From: Planctomycetota bacterium
GTDB lineage: Bacteria > Planctomycetota > Phycisphaerae > UBA1845 > UTPLA1
DNA length: 64,000 nucleotides
Assembly (NCBI GenBank): GCA_003576905.1
Contig: QEVG01000023.1
Coordinates: 1 to 64,000, forward strand
Direction of reading: 5' to 3'
In this document: positions 1 to 9,508 of the stretch, one piece after another
How the letters are laid out: every line of letters begins with the position of its first letter
Position numbering within the stretch: the first letter of the stretch is position 1
Made by a program: the position numbers and the translations under genes
Notes under the pieces: generated by a model
What the model saw: only the letters and a program-made list of their open reading frames with translations
The model's database searches: none
Told to the model about the DNA's origin: nothing

Positions 1-1071
1 GCCGAGCGCGTGCCCAAGGTAGAGGGCAAGGTGATCGCCGAGCGCGGCGCGGCGTCCAACCGGCCGCGCGTACGCATCGAGGGAACCTTTGCGCCGTCGG
101 CCTCGGCCAAGGGCGAACCGGTGCGCTTCGCGACGGACGGCACGACCGCCAGCCGCATCGAAGACACTCCAAAGAAGTTCATGACCGGCAAGGCCGGCGA
201 TGCCGTAAGTCCGGAGCTGAACGCCCTGCTGCCGCCGAAGTACCTGGTCGATACGCCCTTCCGGCAGGACCAGACGATCTCCAGCATTTCCTACGTTCGT
301 TCCGAGACGGTGGACGGCGTCGAGTGCGACGTCATCAATGTGTCGTACAACCCCGCCGCCGGGATGGGCATGACCTACTGGTTCGGCAAGAAGGATTACC
401 TGCTGCGCCGGCTTGAGAATACGATCTCCCTACGTCAGCCGGGCGATCCCGCCCCGCAGAAGGGGAAGATTATCTTCAGCGCCAAGAATCTGGACGCGCA
501 GCCGAAAATCGATTCGAGCACTTTCACGCTTACCGGCCCCGACGGCTATGCACGCGCGACCTTCGAGCCCAAGCCGCAGGTCGGCGCGACCGGCCTGCTC
601 GCCGCGGGCACGCCGGCGCCGGACTGGGAGCTGAAGACGCTTGACGGGAAGCCCCTTTCGTTGAAGAGCCTGCGCGGAAAGGTGGTGATCCTTGACTTCT
701 GGGCGAGCTGGTGCGGGCCGTGCAAGATGGCGATGCCGGGGCTGGAGAAGCTTCACCAGCGCTTCAAGGACAAGCCGGTGGCGATCGTGGGCGTCAACTG
801 CCGCGAAAAAAGCGATCCGACGGAGGCCGCAGGAAGGGTCGTCAAGGACCTCGGGCTCAACTACACCCAGGTCATCGGGGGTGACGACGTCGCCAAGACT
901 TATCTTGTAAAGGGCATTCCCTGCTTCTACGTGATCGACACGGAGGGCAAGATTGTCTATGCCACCAGCGGCTGGCAGCCCCAGCATGACGAGATGATCG
1001 CCCAGTTCATCGAGGAGATCCTCAAGACCGCGGGTAAGCAGGCGGCCGCCGCGCCGGCTCCGAAGTCCTGA
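1..1071 (+). CDS. TlpA-type thioredoxin protein with LolA-like N-domain (5' partial)
   Basis: The reading frame is open from the first base, so the true start lies left of the window. The C-terminal half is a TlpA/ResA-type thioredoxin fold with the redox motif WCGPC (cysteine codons at 712-714 and 721-723) and the cis-proline segment GIPCFYVID. The preceding 200 residues resemble the LolA/DUF2092-like domain of the paralogue at 3148-4368, with the same order of blocks. By that alignment about 60 residues, including the signal peptide, are missing here. Family knowledge suggests an exported, envelope-side thiol-disulfide oxidoreductase; the substrate is unknown. The role of the LolA-like half is inference. 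Confidence 0.85.
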   Translation, partial: AERVPKVEGKVIAERGAASNRPRVRIEGTFAPSASAKGEPVRFATDGTTASRIEDTPKKFMTGKAGDAVSPELNALLPPKYLVDTPFRQDQTISSISYVRSETVDGVECDVINVSYNPAAGMGMTYWFGKKDYLLRRLENTISLRQPGDPAPQKGKIIFSAKNLDAQPKIDSSTFTLTGPDGYARATFEPKPQVGATGLLAAGTPAPDWELKTLDGKPLSLKSLRGKVVILDFWASWCGPCKMAMPGLEKLHQRFKDKPVAIVGVNCREKSDPTEAAGRVVKDLGLNYTQVIGGDDVAKTYLVKGIPCFYVIDTEGKIVYATSGWQPQHDEMIAQFIEEILKTAGKQAAAAPAPKS

Positions 1072-1143
1072 TACCGCGCTCGACATCCAGCGGCCGCGGC
1101 GGACAATGGCCCTTCGTGCCGGAGGCACGGGGAGTCGCCCGCA

Positions 1144-2928
1144 TTGAGCGCCACGCGGCAGACACAGATATTCCTTCTATTGCTCGCATCCGCCGCGCTG
1201 TTCCGGCTGCCGGCTCTGGCCACGGTGCCTCCGCCGTTGCACTGGGACGAGGCCTCGCGCGTGTACGACGCGTGGTGTCTACTTGAAACCGGTGCGGACC
1301 GCCACGGCGACGCCCGCCCGCTCTTCCTGAAGAGCTTCGGCGAGGGAGACTGGACGGCGTCGCTAACCACCTGGCTGACCGTTCCGTTCGTCGCGCTCTT
1401 CGGACCCGGCGCCTGGGCCGCGCGCCTGCCCGATGCGCTGCTTGGTGTCCTGACGGTGGCCGCACTGAGCGTGTTTCTGCTTCGGCTTCTCGGCCCGGCT
1501 CCGGCGCTCGTTGGTACCGCGATTCTGGCACTCGATCCGTGGCACATATCGCTCTGTCGGACCGGGCAGGAAGCCGGGTTTGCCCCGTTCTTTTTCATCA
1601 TGGCCCTTCTCGGCCTTCAGCAAGGCGGCCTCCTCGCGGCGCGCGAGCCGGAGCCTGACGCGTACCGCGATCGAACGCGTGAACGCGCCGACTTGCGTCC
1701 CGACCGCGCCGCCGCGGTCTGGGCGCTTGTCGCCGGGCTGATGCTCGCCCTGCACGCCTGGGTGTATCCCGCTACGCGCCTTTTCACGCCGTTGTTGGCG
1801 GTGGCCCTGTTCGCGACTCACCGCCACGCGTGGAGGGCGCGCTTCAACCAAAATCAGGAGCCCCTGGCGACCCTCTGCATCGGCGCTGTCATCGGATCCG
1901 CCCCGCTCTGGCTCACCGCGCTGTCCCACCTGGAGCGGCTTGCCGCGCGCGGGCGTGTCACCCTCTTCGCGGCGGAAGGTCTCTCGATCGGTGAGCGGGT
2001 CGTCGAATTCGTCCGGAACTACGCCGCAAACTTTTCGCCCGTGTATCAGTTCATCCGCAGCGACGAGATGTCGGGCATGACCGTGCGCGGCAGCGGACTG
2101 CACCTCGTCGCGGCCGCTCCGCTGGCGCTGATCGGCTTGTGGGCGGTTCTTCGCGGCTGCCGGATCTCGCCCTGGAACCGCCTGCTCCTCGCGTGGCTCG
2201 CACTCTACCCGCTTCCCGCCGCCATCTGCCGCGACTGGAACCCGCACCCCTTCCGCACCGTCGCGGGCATGCTGCTGGTCCCTCTCTTCGCGGCGCACGG
2301 CTGGCATTGGCTTGCAAACCGTACCGCAACATGGAGCCGCCGCGCACGGCGATACGCGGGCGTTGCCGCCGCGCTGGCGCTGGCCCTCAATGCCGGATGG
2401 TTTGCGGATGTCTATTTCCGCAGGATGCCCGGTCCGCTTGAGCGCGGGTACCAGACGGCGCTGGTCCGCGCGATGCAGTTTGCCGGGGCGCAGGAGCGAG
2501 CGGACTTCATCCTTGTCACGCGCTGGATGAATCAGCCGTACATCTATGCCCTGCTTTATGGGCCGGTCCGCCCCGACGAGCTCCCCGCGCTTCCGCGGCT
2601 TGAGGGAGCGGACACGCTCGGTTTTCACCAGTTTCTGCGCATCGGGAGGTTCTTCTTTCCTCCGCGCGAGCCGGATCGGACACCCGAGCTGACCGCCGCG
2701 TTCCAGCAGGCCTTCTCTGCCCTTGCCCCGGACGCCGAGGGACTGGTCATTGAAGAAGCGGGCCGGTTCGGAGGCGGCGAACTCCTGGCCACTTTCCGCA
2801 ATGGCGAAGAACCCGCCGCCGGTCCGCCCCTGGAGGTCCGCCGCTGGCGACGCTCCGAGGACCCCCGCCCGGTCGGCCCGGACGCGGGTCATGCGCCGAC
2901 CACCTCTTCGACGCCCACCCGCGATTGA
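1144..2928 (+). CDS. GT-C type membrane glycosyltransferase (family 39-like)
   Basis: A 594-residue polytopic membrane protein. After the first hydrophobic segment it has a short loop with WDE (residues 34-36) and further acidic residues, as in the first periplasmic loop of PMT/ArnT-like GT-C enzymes, which use polyprenyl-phosphate sugars. About ten hydrophobic helices follow, and the C-terminal third is soluble. The start is a TTG at 1144, with a GGAG-rich stretch about 10 bases upstream; no ATG fits better. It lies between two thioredoxin paralogues in the same direction but with 70-220 base gaps, so co-transcription is uncertain. Donor and acceptor cannot be told from the sequence. Confidence 0.75.
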   Translation: MSATRQTQIFLLLLASAALFRLPALATVPPPLHWDEASRVYDAWCLLETGADRHGDARPLFLKSFGEGDWTASLTTWLTVPFVALFGPGAWAARLPDALLGVLTVAALSVFLLRLLGPAPALVGTAILALDPWHISLCRTGQEAGFAPFFFIMALLGLQQGGLLAAREPEPDAYRDRTRERADLRPDRAAAVWALVAGLMLALHAWVYPATRLFTPLLAVALFATHRHAWRARFNQNQEPLATLCIGAVIGSAPLWLTALSHLERLAARGRVTLFAAEGLSIGERVVEFVRNYAANFSPVYQFIRSDEMSGMTVRGSGLHLVAAAPLALIGLWAVLRGCRISPWNRLLLAWLALYPLPAAICRDWNPHPFRTVAGMLLVPLFAAHGWHWLANRTATWSRRARRYAGVAAALALALNAGWFADVYFRRMPGPLERGYQTALVRAMQFAGAQERADFILVTRWMNQPYIYALLYGPVRPDELPALPRLEGADTLGFHQFLRIGRFFFPPREPDRTPELTAAFQQAFSALAPDAEGLVIEEAGRFGGGELLATFRNGEEPAAGPPLEVRRWRRSEDPRPVGPDAGHAPTTSSTPTRD

Positions 2929-3147
2929 CAGAATGGCCTCGCCATCCCGTCCGTTCTACACTATGAGCGAATCACCCCGAGCGGCGCTGCCGGCCCGCGG
3001 CCCGGCGATGAGCCGGGAGGAGGAGCCCTCCGATCTCCTTCAGCGACACCCGGCCGTAACGCCGAACCGCGCGAACGACGGCGCGGCCGAAAGAGCCGCT
3101 CGATCACATGGACCCCGAGTCCACAACGACCGTGCATGGAGCAAGGA

Positions 3148-4368
3148 ATGAACCTGCGACTGATCTCATTGACCTGCATCCTGATGGTTTCATCGCCGCT
3201 GGCCGCGCGGCTGCGCGCCGGTGACGAGCCGGATATCAAGGCCATCCTCACCCAGGTCGACAAGAACACGAAGGCCCTCGACGCCGTGAGCTACACGGCG
3301 GAGTTCTTCGGAGAGGGCGATCAATCGCTCGTGGACCGGGTGGGCCGCGTTCGCGGCACGGTGATCGCGAAGAAGAGCAAGAAGAGCCTGATGGGCAGTC
3401 TGTTCGGCACCGCCGGTGAAATGGCGCGGTACGAGGGCGAAGTCCGCCTGCCGGGCACGGAGGACTGGATCCCGTTCAAGATCTCCTGCGACGGGCGCAA
3501 CGTGTACCGCATCGACACCGCCGCCGAAACATTCACGCGGGGCAAGCTTCCCGACGCCGAGCAATTGCTGCGCCGCGGCCGGCCGCTGTTGATGTTCGAG
3601 TTCGTTCACCCAACGCCCTTCAGTGATGAGTTGAATGCGATCAAGACGGAGTACGAGGGCGAGAAGGAGATCGGCGGCGTCGCCTGCCACGTCATCTACG
3701 TACATTACAAGCAGAACGGCCTTCAGGCGCGGTGGTATTTCTCCAAGGACGAGCTGCTCCCCCGGCGCGTCGATCGCATTGTGAACGGCAACGAGAAGGG
3801 CGCGACCGTGCTGACCATCCGCGATCTGGACACGCGTCCGAAGATCGACGCCGGCACCTTCAAGCTCGATGTCCCCGAGGGATACATCGAGAAGAACTTC
3901 ACCCGCGGCGACGACGAGGCCGACCAGCTTCTGCCCGTCGGAAGCCAGGCGCCCGACTTCGCGCTGAAGACGCCCGAGAACCAGACGGTTCGACTCAGCG
4001 ATCTGAAGGGGCAGGTGGTCGTGCTTGACTTCTGGGCCACCTGGTGCGGGCCGTGCAAGCTGGCCATGCCCGGCGTTCAGCACCTGAGCGAGCAGTTCGC
4101 CGGAAAACCGGTGCGGGTCTTCGGCGTGAGCACGTGGGAGCGGGCAAACGGCAAACCGGCCGAGTACATGAAGGAAAAGAAATACACGTACGGTCTGCTG
4201 CTCGAGGGCGACGACGTCGCCGATGAGTACAAGCTCGAGGGGCTGCCGACGTTTTACGTCATCGACACCAAGGGCAAGATCATCTACGCCTCCACCGGAT
4301 TCCTCCCCGACAAGGAGAAGGAGATTTCGGCGGTCATCAAGCGGGCCATCGCGAACGGCGCGAAGTGA
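3148..4368 (+). CDS. TlpA-type thioredoxin protein with LolA-like N-domain
   Basis: A 406-residue exported protein. A signal peptide covers about residues 1-27. A LolA/DUF2092-like beta-rich domain spans about 30-250, and a TlpA-type thioredoxin domain about 265-400, with CGPC at residues 300-303 and the cis-proline block GLPTFYVID. I chose the ATG at 3148 because GGAG lies 6 bases upstream and the signal peptide then begins normally; an in-frame ATG at 3136 adds four residues. It is a paralogue of the truncated gene at the left edge. Likely role is envelope thiol-disulfide chemistry; the coupled LolA-like domain suggests binding of a hydrophobic or lipid partner, which is inference. Confidence 0.87.
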   Translation: MNLRLISLTCILMVSSPLAARLRAGDEPDIKAILTQVDKNTKALDAVSYTAEFFGEGDQSLVDRVGRVRGTVIAKKSKKSLMGSLFGTAGEMARYEGEVRLPGTEDWIPFKISCDGRNVYRIDTAAETFTRGKLPDAEQLLRRGRPLLMFEFVHPTPFSDELNAIKTEYEGEKEIGGVACHVIYVHYKQNGLQARWYFSKDELLPRRVDRIVNGNEKGATVLTIRDLDTRPKIDAGTFKLDVPEGYIEKNFTRGDDEADQLLPVGSQAPDFALKTPENQTVRLSDLKGQVVVLDFWATWCGPCKLAMPGVQHLSEQFAGKPVRVFGVSTWERANGKPAEYMKEKKYTYGLLLEGDDVADEYKLEGLPTFYVIDTKGKIIYASTGFLPDKEKEISAVIKRAIANGAK

Positions 4369-4369
4369 T

Positions 4370-4394
4370 TTCGCCCGTCGGGTGCGACGGCGAA
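4370..4394. terminator. Hairpin between convergent genes
   Basis: Arms at 4370-4380 and 4385-4394 pair with one bulged base around a GGTG loop, directly after the thioredoxin stop codon and just before the stop of the facing gene. There is no good T-run on either side, so termination is plausible but not certain. Confidence 0.4.
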
Positions 4395-4398
4395 GTCT

Positions 4399-5451
4399 TC
4401 ACTCGGAAACGCGAACGACATCCGGCAGGAAGAACTCCACCATGCGCTGGCCGCGGCCGTCGCCGGCATCAAGCATGCACCGCGCGCGAAGCGGGAGAAT
4501 CATCCCCTTTGGCACACTCGCCCAGAGATAGGCGCCGTTCGTGGACGCCTTCAGCCCCTCCTTGTGCGTCGTGGTCTGTTCCATCTTGTCGGTCCAGATC
4601 TGAACCGTGCCCGACATCGAGCCGACCGGCATGGCGTCCAGCTCTTCCGTCACGAGGTACACGCGAAACTCCTCCGGCGTCGCCAGGACACCCTCGAGGC
4701 GGAACTGGCCGGGCATGAACGGCATGAGCGTTCCGCCGTGGCTGCCGAGGTAACCCTTGCCCGGCATGGGTCCGCCGGACAGCGCCGCGACCGGCCCTCC
4801 GCAGCGCGGACACTTCTTCATGTCACGGGGACTGTCAACACCCAGACACATTCCGAAGCAGCCGAACCGTGTCTTTTGCGTGGCATTCGCGGCGCCGGCG
4901 GGCTGACTGGCCGCGGCCGGACCGGCGCTCCGGCGGGAGTCATAATACACGTCGGGTCCGAGCACGCACACTTCGCGCCGGCCATCGGCGGAGATCGCCA
5001 CCAGCGTCCGTCCCTGGCGCGACAGATCGGAGAGCAGCGTGGAGAAGATCACCAGTGGCTCGCCGGCCGGGTACTGCGGGGCGCTGAACGTGAGCTTCAC
5101 GCAGTTGTTCCGCGAGGCGGCTCGCTCTTCGAATGCTGCGGCCTTCAGCGTGACCGGGTGCGTCCGTCCGCCCCACATCAGGTGGAAGTTCTGGTTGACG
5201 TAGTTGGTCAGCGGTCCGCGCACGGCGAAGAGCTCGCCCTCGGTATATTGCGTGTCGCCGTCCTTGTCGATCGGAAACTTGGCTTCGACGGCGTCGCGAT
5301 CGATCCAGAGCGTCCCCACGATCTCCGGCGCCCTGACCTCCAGGCTGACGAAGGCCGTCACCTTCGAGAAGGGCGCGTCCGCCCGCGCCGCGGCGCTCGG
5401 CACAACCGCCAGCCCTGCGATCCACGCCGCGCGCATCACCCATTCACGCAT
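4399..5451 (-). CDS. Secreted protein with EF-hand loop and CxxC site, unknown function
   Basis: A 350-residue protein that I cannot assign to a named family. The ATG at 5451 is preceded by AGGAG at 8 bases and opens a signal peptide (about residues 1-25). A canonical EF-hand calcium loop is visible at residues 62-73 (D62, D64, D66, Q68, T70, E73). A second metal-type motif, CPRCGG, lies near residue 215 after a Gly/Pro-rich stretch and resembles heavy-metal binding inserts. The C-terminal part is beta-rich. Longer in-frame starts upstream lack a ribosome site. It converges on the thioredoxin gene and follows recG at 80 bases, on the same strand. Confidence 0.65.
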   Translation of the reverse strand: MREWVMRAAWIAGLAVVPSAAARADAPFSKVTAFVSLEVRAPEIVGTLWIDRDAVEAKFPIDKDGDTQYTEGELFAVRGPLTNYVNQNFHLMWGGRTHPVTLKAAAFEERAASRNNCVKLTFSAPQYPAGEPLVIFSTLLSDLSRQGRTLVAISADGRREVCVLGPDVYYDSRRSAGPAAASQPAGAANATQKTRFGCFGMCLGVDSPRDMKKCPRCGGPVAALSGGPMPGKGYLGSHGGTLMPFMPGQFRLEGVLATPEEFRVYLVTEELDAMPVGSMSGTVQIWTDKMEQTTTHKEGLKASTNGAYLWASVPKGMILPLRARCMLDAGDGRGQRMVEFFLPDVVRVSE

Positions 5452-5529
5452 CTGAGATTCTCCTGACCAAACCCATCGCTTACCGAACACGGGACCTGCC
5501 CGAAGACAGAGCCTGTTGCCCGACAAATG

Positions 5530-7596
5530 TCATCCGGCGCTGAGGAACCCGATCGCCGGCTCGTACTTCTCCGCCAGCACGCGCCGCAGCGCGGCATGTT
5601 CGGGAGCGGCCAGCCGGGAATCCTCGTGCACGATTGACTCCGCGTCGCGCTGCGCCATCCGAAGGAGGTCTCCGTCGGCCACCAAGTCAGCGACCCGAAG
5701 CTCCGGCAGCCCGTGCTGCCGCGTTCCGAGGAGCTCGCCCGGGCCGCGCAGCCGAAGGTCCTCTTCCGCGATTCTGAAGCCGTCCGTCGTTCTTGCAAGC
5801 ACCGCCAGCCGCTCATTCTCCGCCGCGCCGTCTGACGCCGCCAACAGGAAACAATAGCCGCGTCCCCGCCCCCGGCCCACGCGCCCGCGAAGCTGGTGAA
5901 GCTGCGACAACCCGAACCGCTCGGCGTGTTCGATCACCATGCAGGTCGCGGCCGGCACGTCGATCCCGACTTCGATCACGGTGGTCGATACCAGCACCTG
6001 GAGCTTGCCGGCAGCGAAGTCCCGCATGGCCGCCTCGCGGTCGTCCGTATTCATTCGGCCGTGGACGAGCCCGACCTTCCATTTTGAGAATACCTGGTTG
6101 CGAATCCGTTCGAATTCGGTCTTCGCCGCCTTCATCTCGACCTTGTCCGATTCATCCACCAGCGGATACACCACATAGGCCTGTTCGCCAAGGGCCAGAC
6201 GCGTCTGCACCGCCGCCCAGGCCGAGGCATGCTGCGCCGGCGGCACGACGCGAGTCACGATCGGCGAGCGACCCGGCGGCAGCTCGTCGATCGTCGTCAC
6301 GTCCAGATCGCCGAACACGGTCATCGCCAGCGTCCGGGGGATCGGTGTCGCGGTCATGATCAGGTAATGCGGCGACGGCCCCTTGCCGCGTATCGTTGCG
6401 CGCTGGCGAACGCCGAACCGGTGCTGCTCGTCCACGACGACCAGGCCCAGCCGGGCGAAGCGCACGCTCTCCTGTATCAGCGCGTGCGTCCCGACGACAA
6501 GGTCCGCCTCGCCGGCTTCGATGCGCTCCAGGGCCTCGCGCCGCTCGGACGCGGACATCCGGCCGACAAGGAGCACGACGCGCACGCGACTGTTCGCGAG
6601 ATACTGCGTAATCGAGCGATGATGCTGACAGGCCAGCAGCTCCGTGGGAGCCATGATGGCTGCCTGCCGGCCATTCGCGACGGCTACCAGCGCGGCATAG
6701 AGCGCGACCACGGTCTTGCCGCACCCGACGTCTCCCTGAAGCAGCCGATTCATCGGACGGGGTCGCGCCATGTCCGTGGTGATGGCCCGGATCGCCCGGT
6801 CCTGCGCGGCCGTAAGCGCGAAGCCGAACCGCCGTCGAATCCGCCGGTCAATCTCGGCATTGCACGGCAAGGCGTGCGCCTCGACGCCCGCGCGGAGCCG
6901 CCGGCGCGCGAGGCTCACGGCAATCTGCATGCACAGCAGTTCGTCGTAGGCCAGCCGCCGGCGCGCGGATGCCACATCGTTGTCCTTCGCGGGCCGATGC
7001 ATCGACTGGACCGCCCATCGCCGCCCGCACAGTTTCCGCTCGCGAAGGTAGGCCGGCGGATACCACTCCTCCACCTGATCGAGCAGTCGGCCCAGGTTGT
7101 CACCGATAAGCTTCGCGATCACCCGCGACGGCAATTCGGCGATCGCCGGGTACACGGGCACGAACCGGGCCGGCGCCGATTCATCCACGGGCGTGACGTC
7201 TTCGCCGATCACCTCGATCTTCGGATTGACCATCTGGGCCAGGTTCTGGAAAACCGAGACCTTGCCGGTGGCTCGAACCTGTGCCCCGCGCTCGATTCGA
7301 TCCGCCATCCAGCCGGCGTGGAACCAGGTCAGGCTCGCCCGACCCGTGTTGTCCATCAGTGTGGCCGAGATGGCCGGGCCCCGGCGCGTGAAACGCCGGC
7401 TCACGGCCACGATCTTGCCCGCGACGGTCGCCGTCATCCCCTCTTCCAGGTTCTCGATGTGCCGGGCTTCCTGCTTCTCGTGCCGCGCCGGGAAATACTC
7501 GACCAGATCCCGGACGGTGCGCACTCCAAGCCGGGCCAGGAGTGCCGCCCGGCGCGGGCCGACGCCCGGCAGATACTGGACCTCGTCGGACAGCAT
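5530..7596 (-). CDS. recG: ATP-dependent DNA helicase RecG
   Basis: A 688-residue superfamily 2 helicase that remodels stalled forks and Holliday junctions. The N-terminal wedge/OB region spans about residues 1-200. Walker A GDVGCGKT is at 288-295, followed by the DEQH box in VVVDEQHRFG, then motif VI with QLRGRVGRG and the RecG-typical block HAERFGLSQLHQ. The start is the ATG at 7596, which gives the conserved N-terminus LPGVGPRRA; a further 35 codons upstream would run into the neighbouring LysM gene and are not RecG-like. All expected motifs are intact and the length matches the family. Confidence 0.95.
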   Translation of the reverse strand: MLSDEVQYLPGVGPRRAALLARLGVRTVRDLVEYFPARHEKQEARHIENLEEGMTATVAGKIVAVSRRFTRRGPAISATLMDNTGRASLTWFHAGWMADRIERGAQVRATGKVSVFQNLAQMVNPKIEVIGEDVTPVDESAPARFVPVYPAIAELPSRVIAKLIGDNLGRLLDQVEEWYPPAYLRERKLCGRRWAVQSMHRPAKDNDVASARRRLAYDELLCMQIAVSLARRRLRAGVEAHALPCNAEIDRRIRRRFGFALTAAQDRAIRAITTDMARPRPMNRLLQGDVGCGKTVVALYAALVAVANGRQAAIMAPTELLACQHHRSITQYLANSRVRVVLLVGRMSASERREALERIEAGEADLVVGTHALIQESVRFARLGLVVVDEQHRFGVRQRATIRGKGPSPHYLIMTATPIPRTLAMTVFGDLDVTTIDELPPGRSPIVTRVVPPAQHASAWAAVQTRLALGEQAYVVYPLVDESDKVEMKAAKTEFERIRNQVFSKWKVGLVHGRMNTDDREAAMRDFAAGKLQVLVSTTVIEVGIDVPAATCMVIEHAERFGLSQLHQLRGRVGRGRGRGYCFLLAASDGAAENERLAVLARTTDGFRIAEEDLRLRGPGELLGTRQHGLPELRVADLVADGDLLRMAQRDAESIVHEDSRLAAPEHAALRRVLAEKYEPAIGFLSAG

Positions 7597-7616
7597 GGCT
7601 GTTCGGGCCGGTGGGG

Positions 7617-7952
7617 CTATGGAATGATCAGCCGGATTCCCGCGGGCACTTCGTCGGGGTGCGTCAGCCGTCGCTGGTTGGCGTAATAGATCTTTCGCCA
7701 CTGCGTCTCGCTCCCGTAGTACTTGCGCGAAATGCTGTAGAGTGTTTCGCCGGGCCGAACGAGATGCGTCTGGCCCGCGCCAAGGTCCGGATCGACGTAA
7801 TCCTCCGCAGGTTCGGCGGAGGGCGGCTCTTCAGCCCGTCGCGACGGGGGCGGCTCGTTTTCGGCCGGGGGGACGCCCACGTCCGGCGCACCGCACCCGA
7901 TGAAACAAGGGACCCACCCTAGAAATAACGTGACTGCCACTCGCAGGTACAT
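7617..7952 (-). CDS. Small LysM-domain lipoprotein
   Basis: A 111-residue exported protein. The signal peptide ends at a lipobox-like FIGC (Cys20), so it is probably lipid-anchored. A Pro/Glu/Arg-rich linker follows, then one LysM domain over about residues 60-111 with the typical HLVRPGETLYSIS start and a Trp-Lys-Ile-Tyr helix. LysM domains bind N-acetylglucosamine-containing glycans, usually peptidoglycan. The gene ends 20 bases before the recG start on the same strand and the two may be co-transcribed. A tethering role at the cell wall is inferred. Confidence 0.8.
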   Translation of the reverse strand: MYLRVAVTLFLGWVPCFIGCGAPDVGVPPAENEPPPSRRAEEPPSAEPAEDYVDPDLGAGQTHLVRPGETLYSISRKYYGSETQWRKIYYANQRRLTHPDEVPAGIRLIIP

Positions 7953-8579
7953 TTGCTGCCTGTCGGAGGGGCTGGTTAACCGTGACTCATCCGTGATTCA
8001 CGGGCGTCCCTGCCCGTCATCCCAACCGGAATTGTCGGGGCGCGCCCGCGGCAATGTCAACGCGTCGGCGAAAATCGGCAATTCTCGATGGAAAAGACGC
8101 ATACTGGCTTTCGGATTCCAGCGCTGCGCGGCCGGCGAGCACGCTTCGCCCGTGTCACTTGTCGAGGCCGCTCGCCATCGGTCGCAGTTGATTGACCCTC
8201 GATTGTGCGCCATGTGCAGCGCCGACGGCACGCGACTCCATGTGCCTGCGTCTGTGAACGCGACCTGCCGCACCGGCATGAGCCGGCCACGACATCGCGC
8301 GAATCAGTTGCATGGCCGTCGCTGAACGATGGGCGATATCCGCATGAGTCCGAACGCAATGCGGGTTTTCCCTTGCGATGCGCCGGCACCCAACATCGGT
8401 TTCTGTGTGCCTGTGCACTGGCGCGGGGAACACGCCGGTGAAGGTAATCCAGCAGCCCGCATTCTCCGATAAACCGAATGGTAAATCGGTTGACCAATCC
8501 GCGGGCCGGTCGCAAAATGGCGGATCGGAGCCAAAAAAACAGTACAGTTAAGGCACGATCTTTTCCCGTGGGGTGGTTC
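7953..8579. other. Intergenic region, 627 bases, divergent promoters presumed
   Basis: This lies between the divergent LysM and sugar-kinase genes. Several open frames exist but none has a ribosome site, a family resemblance or a bias like its neighbours. Base composition is a little lower in GC than the flanks. I see no tRNA, riboswitch or repeat. Promoters for both flanking genes must lie here, but I cannot pick out a convincing -35/-10 pair. Confidence 0.5.
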
Positions 8580-9485
8580 ATGTCCCTGCTCGTTACAGGC
8601 ACGGTTGGTATCGATACCGTCGAGACTCCGCACGGCACAGCCAATGACGTGCTCGGCGGATCGGCCTGCTACTTCAGCCTTGCGGCGAGCCTCCTGACGC
8701 CGGTACGGCTGGTGTGCGTCGTCGGCGAGGACTTCCCGGAGAAGTTTCGAAATCTTTTCGCGAACCGGCCGATCGACCTTGCGGGAATGGAGACGCGCGC
8801 CGGCTCGAAGACCTTTCGCTGGCACGGCCGATACGTCGGCGACATGAACCATGCCGAGACGCTTCGCACCGATCTGAACGTCGTCGCGGAGGCGCCGCCC
8901 AAAATCCCCGAGGCCTTCCGCGACACCGGCTATGTGTTCCTGGCCAACACGCATCCGGCCATTCAGCGCCGGTTCATCGAGCAGCTCCGCTCCCCCAAGC
9001 TGATCGTCTGCGACACAATGAACCTGTGGATCAACGAGTTCCGCGACGATCTCGTCAAGACGCTCTCCGCCGTTGACGGCGTCGTGCTGAACGACGGCGA
9101 AGCGCGTCTGCTGACCGGCCAGACCGATTTGATCCGCGCCGGCCTCGACGTCATCAAGATGGGACCTACGTTCGTCGTCATTAAGAAGGGCGAGCACGGC
9201 GCGATGTTGGTTTCGCCCGACGAGGTCTTCGTCCTGCCCGCATTTCCCACCGCGAATGTCAAGGACCCGACCGGCGCGGGCGACAGCTTCGCCGCCGGCA
9301 TGATGGGTCATCTCGCCGCCATCGACCGAATCGACGCCGGAGCGATGAAGGGCGCCATGGCACGGGGGGCCTGCATGGCTTCGATCACCATCGAGTCCTT
9401 CTCGCTCGATTCGATCCTCGCGGCGAAGCGGGAAACGCTGGATGCCCGGCTGACGAAATACAAGCAGATGCTCTCGTTCGACTGA
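8580..9485 (+). CDS. PfkB-family carbohydrate kinase
   Basis: A 301-residue cytoplasmic kinase of the ribokinase/PfkB family. The N-terminal block includes VGTVGID-like strands and VLGGSACYFS, where the double glycine contacts the sugar. The C-terminal signature DPTGAGDSFAAG carries the catalytic aspartate and the anion hole. I chose the ATG at 8580 (GGGGTGG just upstream) because the protein then begins directly with the Rossmann-like strand; an in-frame ATG at 8478 would add 34 unrelated residues. The substrate (sugar, nucleoside or other) cannot be decided. It is followed at 23 bases by thpR and may be co-transcribed with it. Confidence 0.88.
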   Translation: MSLLVTGTVGIDTVETPHGTANDVLGGSACYFSLAASLLTPVRLVCVVGEDFPEKFRNLFANRPIDLAGMETRAGSKTFRWHGRYVGDMNHAETLRTDLNVVAEAPPKIPEAFRDTGYVFLANTHPAIQRRFIEQLRSPKLIVCDTMNLWINEFRDDLVKTLSAVDGVVLNDGEARLLTGQTDLIRAGLDVIKMGPTFVVIKKGEHGAMLVSPDEVFVLPAFPTANVKDPTGAGDSFAAGMMGHLAAIDRIDAGAMKGAMARGACMASITIESFSLDSILAAKRETLDARLTKYKQMLSFD

Positions 9486-9508
9486 AACGGCCGGAGAGAA
9501 CCCGCTTC

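Noticed and set aside
7953-8579. Several open frames in the gap before the sugar kinase
   Set aside because: None has a ribosome site, a family resemblance or a coding bias like the neighbours.
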